Origin: Lederbergia galactosidilytica
Lineage (GTDB): Bacteria; Bacillota; Bacilli; Bacillales; Bacillaceae_C
Length of the DNA stretch: 64,000 bases
NCBI RefSeq assembly: GCF_017873565.1
Contig: NZ_JAGGKH010000002.1
Coordinates: 280,495-344,494 of the forward strand
Direction: 5' to 3'
The stretch's first letter is position 1. Every line of letters begins with the position of its first letter. The notes under the pieces are model-generated. The model was not told the DNA's origin, did not search any database, and saw only the letters and a program-made list of their open reading frames with translations. The position numbers were made by a program, and so were the translations under genes. Positions 37,840 to 46,594 of this stretch are shown piece by piece.

Positions 37840-38199
37840 ATGAAATTTGAAAATACTAGTATTGAAACATTACATATGGACTTAAATCGATTAGATGAAG
37901 TAATGGAAGCGAACTCTATGATAAGAGCTGGACAATGGGATTATGAACGTGTTACTTATGATCACAAATTTCAAATTCGTGAAGGTACATACTATTTACG
38001 GGTTCAGGGCTATGCAACCCAAGGTGATGTTGGCGCCCACGACGCTTATATTCAACTTATGACTCCAATTCTAGGTAAACACTATTATCCTCATGGCGTA
38101 GAATATGGAGAAGATGAATATTTTCCTGATCACCTCGTGAACCAATGCCAACAAATGCTGGAAAAGATTTATAAAGATCTATCCGTATTTTCTGATTGA
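37840..38199 (+). CDS. ylbA: YugN-like family protein
   Basis: 119-residue member of the YugN-like family, corresponding by position to B. subtilis ylbA. Conserved parts are AGQWDYERVTYDHKFQI near residue 32, YYLRVQGYATQGDVGAHDA and the C-terminal PDHLVNQCQQML. The function is unknown. The start ATG at 37840 has AAAGGAGG at good spacing. The neighbouring ylbB of B. subtilis is missing. Confidence 0.82.
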   Translation: MKFENTSIETLHMDLNRLDEVMEANSMIRAGQWDYERVTYDHKFQIREGTYYLRVQGYATQGDVGAHDAYIQLMTPILGKHYYPHGVEYGEDEYFPDHLVNQCQQMLEKIYKDLSVFSD

Positions 38200-38217
38200 T
38201 GCGGCATAAAAATAGAA

Positions 38218-38260
38218 AAGGAACATGGAGATGCGTTACACTATCTTCATGTTCTTTTTT
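38218..38260 (+). terminator. Terminator after the YugN-like gene
   Basis: GAACATGGAGAT pairs with ATCTTCATGTTC (one G-T pair) and is followed by TTTTTTG, just after the stop codon. Confidence 0.88.
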
Positions 38261-38383
38261 GTATAAAATAGAAAAATTGAGTTGAGCGCTGAGCGCGATA
38301 ATACATCCCTTACGTTATAATCTAACTTCATCTCTTGCAGGCAGGGGTGATACCCGAAACCATATTTCTCTTATAAGTTGGCT

Positions 38384-38412
38384 AAGGCTATGACCATTTA
38401 GCCATAGCCTTT
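38384..38412. terminator. Weak hairpin after the large membrane protein gene
   Basis: AAGGCTATG and CATAGCCTT pair around a ten-base loop, about 20 bases beyond the stop codon at 38432. The T run is poor on both strands, so its role as terminator is uncertain. Confidence 0.4.
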
Positions 38413-38431
38413 CTATGGGATTAATCCCTTA

Positions 38432-41400
38432 TTAATTCCATTCTTTCAATCGAGCAATTATTTTTTTCATGAACCGCCCAAGTTTTCCCTCTGATTTTCG
38501 CTGTTTCTGCCACTCATTATAACTAGCAATCGTAATCAGTAGCAACCCAACAATCAATAGGTAACCCCACCATGGCATATTCCCCCAGTAAGGTCTTGTT
38601 TGATACATAACATTAAACAGCAATGTCCCCAGACCGACAAAGAAATAAGATTTGATTTGAAACTTCATACCTAATAAGAAAGCCGCTAACGAGAGGGTTC
38701 CAATAATGAGTGCATCCCAAATCGTATTGCTCTGAATCGCATCATGAATGAGATAAACCGTAATAATTACAAGAATAACGGTTTGGACGTGATTCATAAC
38801 TTGCTTTTTATCTTTCCATGTTCGTGTGGCCAATAAAATCGCCAAGATTAGAATAGGCAATGCCCGAAGTTCGGCATGTAAAAGCGGAGTAACAAGATCC
38901 AGATATTCTGATAACACTAAATAGTAAGCAGGTAATAAAGAAATACCTGATAAGGTAATATAAATCTTCTTCTCTATGCCTTTTTCGAGACGATTGATTT
39001 GTAAGTATAACCAACATGCGATCATAAGAAATGGAATTACCCGTAGCCAAACATTGTCTACTGCCAATGAAAGGCTAAACGCAAAGGCTACGTAAAAGAG
39101 GGCTCCAACCGTATACCAATCGACTTTTGTCACCTTGTTCTCCACTTCCGTATAAAGACTTGTAAACAAGAATCTCCCAGCCGCTATTAATATGATGAAG
39201 AAGAGAACACTCACAACCATGAGATGATCTGTTTCTGTGATCCATTCTTGCCGAATCCACATTATAATGGAAGCAGTAACAGGGACTAGACTGAAAAGCA
39301 ACCATTTCCGAACATGTAGTAAATAAAGACTTAATACCATCCAACCGATCAAGATGATAATTGTAACAACCGTTTCAATGGATAAGGTCGTTACCGTTAT
39401 AAGCAGATTTACATGAATGAATGGAATCATATACCATTCCATTCTTTTCTTCCAGACAGATGGAGCAAACCACCATACACTAAAGAATAGGATACTGGCT
39501 ATAATCGCTGCATATTCAATTGGTAACTGAGAGATGATATTATAATAAAGAATATGCATCATGATCAGCCATGGGATCATCGACATGGCCGCAAATAAAA
39601 GCAACTTAATCTGCCACTCTTTTTTCTTCACAAACGCACTGTATAAATAAATAGCAAGTGCAATAAATAGGATAACTGGATGAATCGAATGATTAAAGAT
39701 CGAATCGATACAAAAGAACAGCATTATCCCAATAAGCGTAATATGAGCCAGCCAGAAGTAATATGGTTTTAACTCCTTAATATACTTTCCTCCATACCAG
39801 TCAACTACTAATAAGAGAACAGGAGCAAATATCATATACCAAGCATAGCCTTCCATCGAATCAATTGGAAAGAAATGATACAAAGACATATAGAAAAACA
39901 GTGTAAGAACAGAGACAAGGCTCCATAGCTGCTGTAAATGAGAGCGTTGTATTAGCCAATATGCCAAGCCGATACCAATAAAAAAGATGAGCGATTGAAT
40001 CAACTGTCCATCGTTAAAGTAATAAAATACCGCTAGTAAAACAGCTATATTATAGCCGACTTGACCAATATAGAAGGCGGCCTGCGCTAAACCAGGTCTA
40101 TTCATACGATCCCAAATTTTGCATACTGCTAATAAAACAATAGACGATACAGCAACATGAAAGGGTATGTCCAAACGCTCTTGATAAGCTGGAAGATGCT
40201 CTACTAACTCAGGATAAATTAGAAAAAGAGCTAGAATCCAACTAATCGCATGAAGCCATTCTGCCACTTGCTTTTCGATAACCTTTGAGGAAGTCGATAC
40301 AAGCAAGCATAGGACTCCTAATAAAACCAACATCACTGCTAATTCGATAAATTCCTCTAATAGCAATCCATAAAGCAAAGAGAATAACATAACTCCTGCA
40401 CTGACATAATACGTACTTATTCCAATTGCTTGAATATACTTTCCTAGTCTCCTGTAACCAATCATAAAAAACAGAAGCGCTGCATAGATAAACAGAAAAA
40501 AATACCAACTTATAATAAAATAAGGCTCAATTGCTACATTCCATAACTGTGTGCCAATACTAACTAGAAATACTGGAGCTAACCAGCGGAATACCTGCCT
40601 ATTCGTGATATTGGAAAGATAAATATAGGTTCCGGCTATGACGAAATAAGCCAGCAACATTGTCCAAGAGTCTGATCCTGCTCTTATCATCAGACCTTGA
40701 AAACTGATATATATAAAAGCAAAAAAAGAAATAATACCTGCAGTATAGTGGAATACCTTCTCGATAAATGTATCCTTCCTCATGATATAGGCAAAGGCTA
40801 AATATCCAGCACCTAATAAGGCATATACAAAAACATCAATAGACTGTAGCCAAGAGTATTCTGTGAATTGAAACACACCATATGCAAACAAAGCTATAAA
40901 AACAAACTGGTAGGCTTTTGTATTATAGACGAATACCATGGCCATATAGAGAACCGCAGTCAATAAGACATTAAAGCTATAGAATAGTTCTTGTTCAAAA
41001 ATCACTAGCATCAGTAATGTAGAAACAATCATATTCAATTGCGCATAAGCTGGTAATTCTTTTAAAAATAACAAGATTTTGGGCTGCTGTTGGCGGTGAT
41101 AGCGATGATAGACATATAATAAACCTGCATTATAAATCATAATAAGTAAATAAAAAAGATCTCTTGGTACTTGAATAGCTGCAAACATAAAGCCAACAAA
41201 AAAGGACAAGAATAGAAAGAAAATCCAGACAAACAACCTAGATCGATCGGCCATCGCATTTCTCATATATAACGGGAGTGGAATCAATGTACACATCATC
41301 CCTAAGACATACCTGCCCTCGCCACCAATTGTTAAGTATGAACCGAATAAACCAAAATAACCAATCGCTAATATTCCGATAGGAAGCAATAAACTTCCTA

Positions 41401-41938
41401 ATGCTAGGAATGCAAAAGCCGTTTTATCAATCTTTAAAAATTTACTAGAAATGATACTTAATCCAAGGAAAAATAAAGAAACACCTAGTAATGTAAGGAC
41501 TTTCATAAGGGCTCCCATTTGATCCCACGAAGTTGTTGCTACTACTAAACCACTGATTAATAAAAATACAACACCAACAACCAATAACCAAGTGATATTT
41601 CGTTCCCGAATTTGTTCAGGCGACTTCTTGGGTTTTGCCTGCTTTGCTTTCGTCTCTTCAACAGATTTTTGTGTTAATGAAATGGCCTGTTCTGTTTTTA
41701 TAGCAGGCGATTCGATTAATTCATTGGATGAATCAGCTGGCTGTGATTCCTGGATAACATCCGGTCCCTCTTGTTCCCGCAATTGTTGAGCAATTTCTTT
41801 TATCCGCTGCATACGGTACTGGTGATAGGTCTGCATAAAGCGGTGAAACTCTTCCTCGGTGATAAATCCCTGTTTGTATAATTGCTTTATTTCCTCTTTC
41901 ACAATGCTCTCTCTCGTTGATCTTGAAATTTCATCCAT
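38432..41938 (-). CDS. Very large polytopic membrane protein of unknown function
   Basis: 1168 residues. The first ~50 form a charged helical segment resembling a SHOCT-like element (EEIKQLYKQGFITEEEFHRF), followed by an acidic linker. From about residue 105 to the end the protein is almost entirely hydrophobic helices with short loops, probably more than 30. No catalytic motif or transporter signature is visible. Aromatic residues at helix ends and several PxWG-type turns (NMPWWGYLLIVG near the C terminus) are noticeable. The size and plan recall the DUF2157/SCO7613-like membrane proteins of Firmicutes, but this is only a guess. AAGGGGGGAG precedes the ATG. It is not part of the usual ylb-cta order. 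Confidence 0.85.
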   Translation of the reverse strand: MDEISRSTRESIVKEEIKQLYKQGFITEEEFHRFMQTYHQYRMQRIKEIAQQLREQEGPDVIQESQPADSSNELIESPAIKTEQAISLTQKSVEETKAKQAKPKKSPEQIRERNITWLLVVGVVFLLISGLVVATTSWDQMGALMKVLTLLGVSLFFLGLSIISSKFLKIDKTAFAFLALGSLLLPIGILAIGYFGLFGSYLTIGGEGRYVLGMMCTLIPLPLYMRNAMADRSRLFVWIFFLFLSFFVGFMFAAIQVPRDLFYLLIMIYNAGLLYVYHRYHRQQQPKILLFLKELPAYAQLNMIVSTLLMLVIFEQELFYSFNVLLTAVLYMAMVFVYNTKAYQFVFIALFAYGVFQFTEYSWLQSIDVFVYALLGAGYLAFAYIMRKDTFIEKVFHYTAGIISFFAFIYISFQGLMIRAGSDSWTMLLAYFVIAGTYIYLSNITNRQVFRWLAPVFLVSIGTQLWNVAIEPYFIISWYFFLFIYAALLFFMIGYRRLGKYIQAIGISTYYVSAGVMLFSLLYGLLLEEFIELAVMLVLLGVLCLLVSTSSKVIEKQVAEWLHAISWILALFLIYPELVEHLPAYQERLDIPFHVAVSSIVLLAVCKIWDRMNRPGLAQAAFYIGQVGYNIAVLLAVFYYFNDGQLIQSLIFFIGIGLAYWLIQRSHLQQLWSLVSVLTLFFYMSLYHFFPIDSMEGYAWYMIFAPVLLLVVDWYGGKYIKELKPYYFWLAHITLIGIMLFFCIDSIFNHSIHPVILFIALAIYLYSAFVKKKEWQIKLLLFAAMSMIPWLIMMHILYYNIISQLPIEYAAIIASILFFSVWWFAPSVWKKRMEWYMIPFIHVNLLITVTTLSIETVVTIIILIGWMVLSLYLLHVRKWLLFSLVPVTASIIMWIRQEWITETDHLMVVSVLFFIILIAAGRFLFTSLYTEVENKVTKVDWYTVGALFYVAFAFSLSLAVDNVWLRVIPFLMIACWLYLQINRLEKGIEKKIYITLSGISLLPAYYLVLSEYLDLVTPLLHAELRALPILILAILLATRTWKDKKQVMNHVQTVILVIITVYLIHDAIQSNTIWDALIIGTLSLAAFLLGMKFQIKSYFFVGLGTLLFNVMYQTRPYWGNMPWWGYLLIVGLLLITIASYNEWQKQRKSEGKLGRFMKKIIARLKEWN

Positions 41939-42900
41939 CCTTCTCCCCCCTTTTTACTAATACTATGTATATAACGATAGCCATCATGATTGATAATATA
42001 TGGTACATCTCATAACAAAAGACCATCTACACCTTAGAAAATGTATCCATCTTATCATTGCAAACTTTGAAGAGACCATCCATTCGAAATTCTTCTAAGA
42101 TGTGTGAAATAAAATAGCTGTTAAGCTTGGCAAACCTTATGATATTTGATATTTCTTAATGAAGACAATTGCCGAAATCATCTCATCTCCGAATTGTTAT
42201 AAAGTGCTTTGGTTATCGCTAATTTTTGCCATTATCCCCCTGATAATTGTCTAACTATGTTATAACAACGCCTTCATTTTACCATAAACCCTGCTAGATT
42301 TTTCATTTATCCCTAAATAATTGGCGGTAAGCTCCTTTCTTATAATTTCGAGGTATAGAATTTTTTAGGTAATCAAAGGGTTTTTTCTGAATTTATATTC
42401 CAATGTGCTTTTCTTTTTCTACCTATATAGAAGATGAAGGGGGTGAAAATACGAAATTAAAGCTTGTTTTTAATTATGGATTGTAAGAGGAGAATAACCT
42501 GTCTTTAAAGCAAAACAGTTAATCGCATTCGGCCTCAGGCTTCTGCTGATTAGCTTTATGAAACTGGCTAAAGCGATCGGCTCTTTACCTACCCAGCTCC
42601 TCTGGCAGGTTGAAAGAATGATACGTACACATTGGGGAGTAAGAGTTGACTTTCAACTCAGTTAGAAAGTGAGGTAAGAACATGAAGGTGTTTTGGAATT
42701 GAATTTTTCATGAATGGGAGGAAAAATGTTCGTGTATCGATTGATAACCCAATCGGAATTATTGATGCGGAAGTCAAGATAGAAAGGAGCAGGCTCATTG
42801 AGACCGACCTTCTCCTAGATTCGGAAAAAAATACCCAATGAAAGTTAAATTTGCTCAGATCGTCGACCGTACAGTTTCGCCAATTGATCTTAATTAAAAA
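41939..42900. other. Gene-poor stretch with possible gene debris
   Basis: The left half (41939-42400) is AT-rich with nothing recognisable. From 42430 to 42895, on the plus strand, short frames each have a ribosome-like site: AAGGGGGTG before an ACG, AGAGGAG before a frame containing LIAFGLRLLLISFMKLAKAI, GAGGTAAG before a six-codon ATG frame, and an ATG at 42710 opening a 43-codon frame with VRVSIDNPIGIIDAEV. An overlapping ATG at 42838 reads a further 19 codons. A hairpin terminator follows at 42901. This looks like a decayed small operon; I cannot name it. Confidence 0.4.
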
Positions 42901-42929
42901 GAAAGGCCCACTCCTTTAAGTGGACCTTT
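42901..42929. terminator. Hairpin, left copy flanking the IS element
   Basis: GAAAGGCCCACT and AGTGGACCTTT pair. This 29-base unit matches the one at 44411-44439 at 27 of 29 positions in the same orientation. Confidence 0.7.
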
Positions 42930-42934
42930 GAGAG

Positions 42935-44406
42935 TGTAGACAAAAGGGTTGGAAATCAAAATGATTTCCAACCCTTTTGCTATTCATACAGGATCATTCT
43001 ATGAAAAAGAGCCATAAATGCTCTGCTTATGGTTTCTAATACGCCATGTTTGGCGTCCCCATGTCCAGCTGGTCAGCTCCTTAAGGTTTAAGGCAGCAAA
43101 AAGCATGGACATTTTTTAAAGTCCCCTGAGGGTTGTCCATCGCCTGCCATGCCTTTCTTTTGCATCGGCAGAGACACACTCAATCGTCTCTTTACGCTTC
43201 CCGTATATTTCTTTGATTTCATGATTGTGACGCAAGCCTTCAGTTACATCCAAGTAATCTTGCCAGATATGACGTTGAATCATCTTTTGGTGATTCTTAC
43301 TTTCTGTGCATTGGCTGATCACTGGACACCCGGCACAAATAGAAGGAGTTGAAGCATACTGGCGTATCCTTCCTTCGTGGTTGTTCGATAGGTAAGGACC
43401 TGTCCTTCCGGACAGAGATAGCAGTCGAAATGCTCGTCATAGACATACTCATGTTTTCTGAAGAAGCCTTTCTTTGTCATTGGTCGTTTGTACGGAAGTG
43501 CAGGCAGGATCTGTTTCTCTAAAAGGTAGTTGGCAATGGCTGCGTTTTGTATGCTGCATCAGTGGCAACGACGACTGGACGTCCTACTTCGCCGATGATT
43601 TTCTGGACTAATGGTTCAAGCCTATTGCTGTCGTGGACATTCCCTGGTGTGACGATATTTGCAAGTACAAATCCCTTTTCATCCGTGGCAGCGTGAAAAG
43701 AATAAGCGAACTGCTTTGTTCGTCAATCTTTAACGTAATAACCACTTTTCGGGTTGTTGTCGACTCCTTACTCCCCTTGTACTCTTCCTTCTCAAACTTC
43801 CTTTTATTCGCGCTGGCTTTCACATGGGTCGAATCAATAAAGACATGGTCGGGGCTGAGAATCCCGCGGTTTGCCACCCCGTTTAGAACTTTATAGAAGA
43901 TCTGCTCGAATAGGTCCGTATCTGCAAATCAACGCACATAGTTTTTTCCGAACGTGGAACCTCTGTATGAAAGCCAAAGCCAAGGAACCAGCGATATGCC
44001 ACATTTGTTTCAATTTCCTTGATTGTCTGGCGCATGGAACGGATGCCGCAGGTATACTGAATGAATGTCATCTTGATCAGTACAACAGGGTAAATGCTGG
44101 GTCTCCCAATGGTTGAGTAAAGATCTTCGACTAATGGGTATAAAGGAGAAATCAATAGCCGCATCCAGTTTGCGCACCAGATGGTCTTGAGGAACCAACT
44201 GCTCTATTGTCAGCATTTCCAGCTGTTCGCGTTCATTAATTTGATTCTTCGTCATCATGTCCATCATCTCATTCAGTTAATAGGAAACACCGTTGATTGG
44301 AGCGGAAAGCGTCCGCTCGCAGCGGAAATCAACCTTTCTAGCTTAATCTCTATTTTAAAAGAAAAAAGACTGTAGCCAAACACCAAATTCATGGTGTTTG
44401 GCTACA
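42935..44406 (-). mobile_element. Decayed IS1182-type insertion sequence
   Basis: About 1.47 kb. The ends TGTAGACAAA (42935) and, read inward on the other strand, TGTAGCCAAA (from 44406) form imperfect inverted repeats. Just inside each end is a strong hairpin: AAAAGGGTTGGAAATC with its complement at 42942-42980, and GACTGTAGCCAAACACC with its complement near 44369-44408. It contains a broken transposase. Identification rests on the transposase fragments. Confidence 0.75.
42999..44267 (-). pseudogene. IS1182-family transposase with several frameshifts
   Basis: The protein can be followed only by changing frame. It runs from MTKNQINEREQLEMLTIEQ (start near 44267) to PLVEDLYSTIGRPSIYPVVL and RWFLGFGFHTEVP in a second frame. 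VANRGILSPDHVFIDSTHVK follows, then GFVLANIVTPGNVHDSN-type sequence in another frame. The RNase-H-like C-terminal part comes next (HIWQDYLDV, KETIECVSADAKERHGRRWT), and a final shift gives LFAALNLKELTSWTWG. At KRKFEK-EEYK an internal segment present in relatives seems to be lost. At least four frame changes mean no active transposase. Confidence 0.85.
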
Positions 44407-44410
44407 GTCT

Positions 44411-44439
44411 GAAAGGCCCACTCCTTTGAGTGGGCCTTT
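44411..44439 (-). terminator. Hairpin terminator after ctaG, right copy flanking the IS element
   Basis: AAAGGCCCACT and AGTGGGCCTTT form a perfect stem, about 130 bases beyond the ctaG stop. It is the better of the two direct copies around the IS element, and the only terminator candidate for ctaG. Confidence 0.7.
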
Positions 44440-44565
44440 ACATGCAAAAGGAGATCGTTGTGGAACAAATTCTCCCATTTTATCAGTGAAATTGGCTTTT
44501 CGGCTTTAGTAACCTTTTTTTACTCTACAGGCCTGAAGGATATGATATGAAGAATCCATTGTATT

Positions 44566-45483
44566 TTAATCGGCGTGTTTGGGGCGATGTTGTAATAGAG
44601 CAGCCTCATTAATCTTTTCGCCTTCCAACTTCTCTTTCTCATACCATGCAAAAAATACTTTCACAAGCATATAACCAAGTACGATCTCTTGGATGACTTT
44701 CATTAGTACACCACCAAGTTGTTGGTCTATTTTCGGAGCGACATTCGTAAACAACTCAGGACTAAGGCCACTTCCTGAGAGACCAGATAATGTGGCACTA
44801 GGTACACATAGTTCCATTGCTCTTAACCACATTTCTCCATCTGTGTAAGTTGCATACATAGCAGTAGGAGCAAATATTATCATCCCACATGCAGGTAAAA
44901 GTAAAATACCATCTGCTAGAATATACCCCACTTTTTTCAAACCGTGGATTTGGTATTTTTCTTCAAGTTTATTCGTTAATGGCCACCATAAGAACAATGC
45001 TAGAACGAAGAGTAGAATTGTATAACCAGCATGGATAAAGACATTCATTTTAACGGCATCCATTACTACTGGAATATGGTAAATAGAGAATATACCATTA
45101 AACACTAGTAAAGCAATTAAAGGCTTTGTCATAAACTTGAAAATAGGATGGAACCACTTATTGTGAATAAGCTCTTTCCACACCCAATTTGGAACGGAGA
45201 CAATTAGGATAGGTGGTATAACCAAATATAAAAATGCCATTTGAAACATATGAAAAGTAAACATAATATGAGCCATTAAATCGACAGGAGAACCTTTTGT
45301 CACATATACAAGCGTCATGGCAATAACAAACAATATTGCTTGTTTTGGCTTTAGTGCTTCTCGGTCAGGAGCATTGCCTCTTAGTTTAATCGTGATATAG
45401 AAATAACTGGCGATAATTAAAAGAATAAAAATCATAAAATAGGGACTCCATAATGCGCGGAACCCAAAAATACTTAAAGGCAC
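44566..45483 (-). CDS. ctaG: CtaG, caa3 oxidase assembly membrane protein
   Basis: Integral membrane protein required for formation of active cytochrome caa3 oxidase in B. subtilis. The 305 residues have about seven membrane helices. Family marks are PLSIFGFRALWSPYF at the N terminus, a histidine-containing stretch DLMAHIMFTFHMFQMAFLYL near residue 70, and ACGMIIFAPTAMYATYTDGE near residue 200. The start is GTG at 45483, six bases after AGGTG; a GTG three codons upstream overlaps the ribosome site. Confidence 0.95.
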   Translation of the reverse strand: MPLSIFGFRALWSPYFMIFILLIIASYFYITIKLRGNAPDREALKPKQAILFVIAMTLVYVTKGSPVDLMAHIMFTFHMFQMAFLYLVIPPILIVSVPNWVWKELIHNKWFHPIFKFMTKPLIALLVFNGIFSIYHIPVVMDAVKMNVFIHAGYTILLFVLALFLWWPLTNKLEEKYQIHGLKKVGYILADGILLLPACGMIIFAPTAMYATYTDGEMWLRAMELCVPSATLSGLSGSGLSPELFTNVAPKIDQQLGGVLMKVIQEIVLGYMLVKVFFAWYEKEKLEGEKINEAALLQHRPKHAD

Positions 45484-45576
45484 GCTCTTCACCTCTCTAG
45501 AGTACTGATATTACCTTTATTATACTTTTATAAAAAGCTAAGTTCAACGTATCCAATTGACATATTGATGACAAAG

Positions 45577-45608
45577 TAAAAAGCCACCCCATTTGGGCTG
45601 GCTTTTTA
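45577..45608 (-). terminator. Hairpin between ctaF and ctaG
   Basis: AAAAAGCCA and TGGCTTTTT pair, with GCCC/GGGG extending the stem, followed by T. It may partly uncouple ctaG from the ctaCDEF transcript. Confidence 0.85.
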
Positions 45609-45629
45609 CTATATATGCTTCCGCTCGTA

Positions 45630-45962
45630 TTACCACCACACAATTGTTAGAAATGCTAGGATCGTGGCAAATCCAATGATTACTCCACCATAGATAAATA
45701 ACTGTGGAGCCTCATGCCCTTTCTGACTCATATGCATGAAATAATAAAGTTGAAATATCACCTGAACTAATGCAAGTAATAAGATAAATGGGATAATAAA
45801 CCATTTATCAAATCCAGCTGCAACAGCGCCAAACGCACAAAGTGTTAAGAAGATGGAAATCGCAAAAGAAATAACTTGATGACGCATTTCTTCCGCATTT
45901 CTTTTTCTTCTATACTCATATTTCGTCTCAAGATCTTGTGAATTTAATTGTTCGTTTCCCAT
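45630..45962 (-). CDS. ctaF: Cytochrome c oxidase subunit IVB
   Basis: Small subunit IV of the caa3 oxidase, 110 residues. It has a charged N terminus and three membrane helices (residues 29-50, 53-75, 88-110), with QLYYFMHMSQKGHEAPQ in the loop between the second and third. The family is known as COX4_pro. Its start is five bases after the ctaE stop. Confidence 0.95.
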   Translation of the reverse strand: MGNEQLNSQDLETKYEYRRKRNAEEMRHQVISFAISIFLTLCAFGAVAAGFDKWFIIPFILLLALVQVIFQLYYFMHMSQKGHEAPQLFIYGGVIIGFATILAFLTIVWW

Positions 45963-45967
45963 TTATA

Positions 45968-46594
45968 TCACACCATCCCCATTAGATATACGACAGTGAA
46001 GATAAATACCCATACCACGTCAATAAAGTGCCAATACAAACTTGCTAGATAAAACTTCGGGGCATTATACAAACTTAACCCTCTATTAGCATTCCTCACC
46101 ATAAGTGCAATAATCCATCCAAGCCCAAATATTACGTGGCCACCATGGAAACCTACAAGCGTATAAAATGCTGAACTAAATGCGCTCGTTGTGAACCCGA
46201 AGCCATATTCATGGGTATAATGCCAGAATTCATAAATCTCACAACCTAAGAACGCAAGCCCTAAGAGTACGGTTATCAATAACCACGCCTGCATCTTTTT
46301 AAAGTGGAAATTTTTCATATGGTAAATCGCATAAACACTTGTAATCGAACTTGTTAAAAGTAGCATCGTCATAATAAATGCTAATTTTAAATCAAAGATA
46401 TCCGTAGATATAATGCTATCCTTACTTGGTACTTTATCTTTCAAAGCCAAGTATGTTGCAAAGAGAGAGGCGAATAAAACTGTTTCGCCCCCAAGAAAGA
46501 ACCAGAAGCCCAAAAACTTATTTTTCCCTTCCAGAGTTGCTCTTTCGGGTGACTCAGGCCATGTTTTGGGTGTAAATTGCTCTTCAACATGCAT
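45968..46594 (-). CDS. ctaE: Cytochrome c oxidase subunit III
   Basis: Subunit III of the caa3 heme-copper oxidase, 208 residues with five membrane helices. Characteristic stretches are FLGFWFFLGGETVLFASLFA near residue 28, LVGFHGGHVIFGLGWI near residue 145 and the C-terminal YWHFIDVVWVFIFTVVYL. It stabilises the catalytic subunit I and does not bind redox centres. Its first base overlaps the last base of ctaD. Confidence 0.98.
   Translation of the reverse strand: MHVEEQFTPKTWPESPERATLEGKNKFLGFWFFLGGETVLFASLFATYLALKDKVPSKDSIISTDIFDLKLAFIMTMLLLTSSITSVYAIYHMKNFHFKKMQAWLLITVLLGLAFLGCEIYEFWHYTHEYGFGFTTSAFSSAFYTLVGFHGGHVIFGLGWIIALMVRNANRGLSLYNAPKFYLASLYWHFIDVVWVFIFTVVYLMGMV

Noticed and set aside
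42480..42620. Riboswitch in the stretch before the IS relic
   Set aside because: The sequence has local GC-rich pairing but I could not match it to the core of any riboswitch class I know.
41939..44565. Defence or phage-related island
   Set aside because: Apart from a dead transposase and unrecognised short frames there are no nuclease, toxin, integrase or phage genes.
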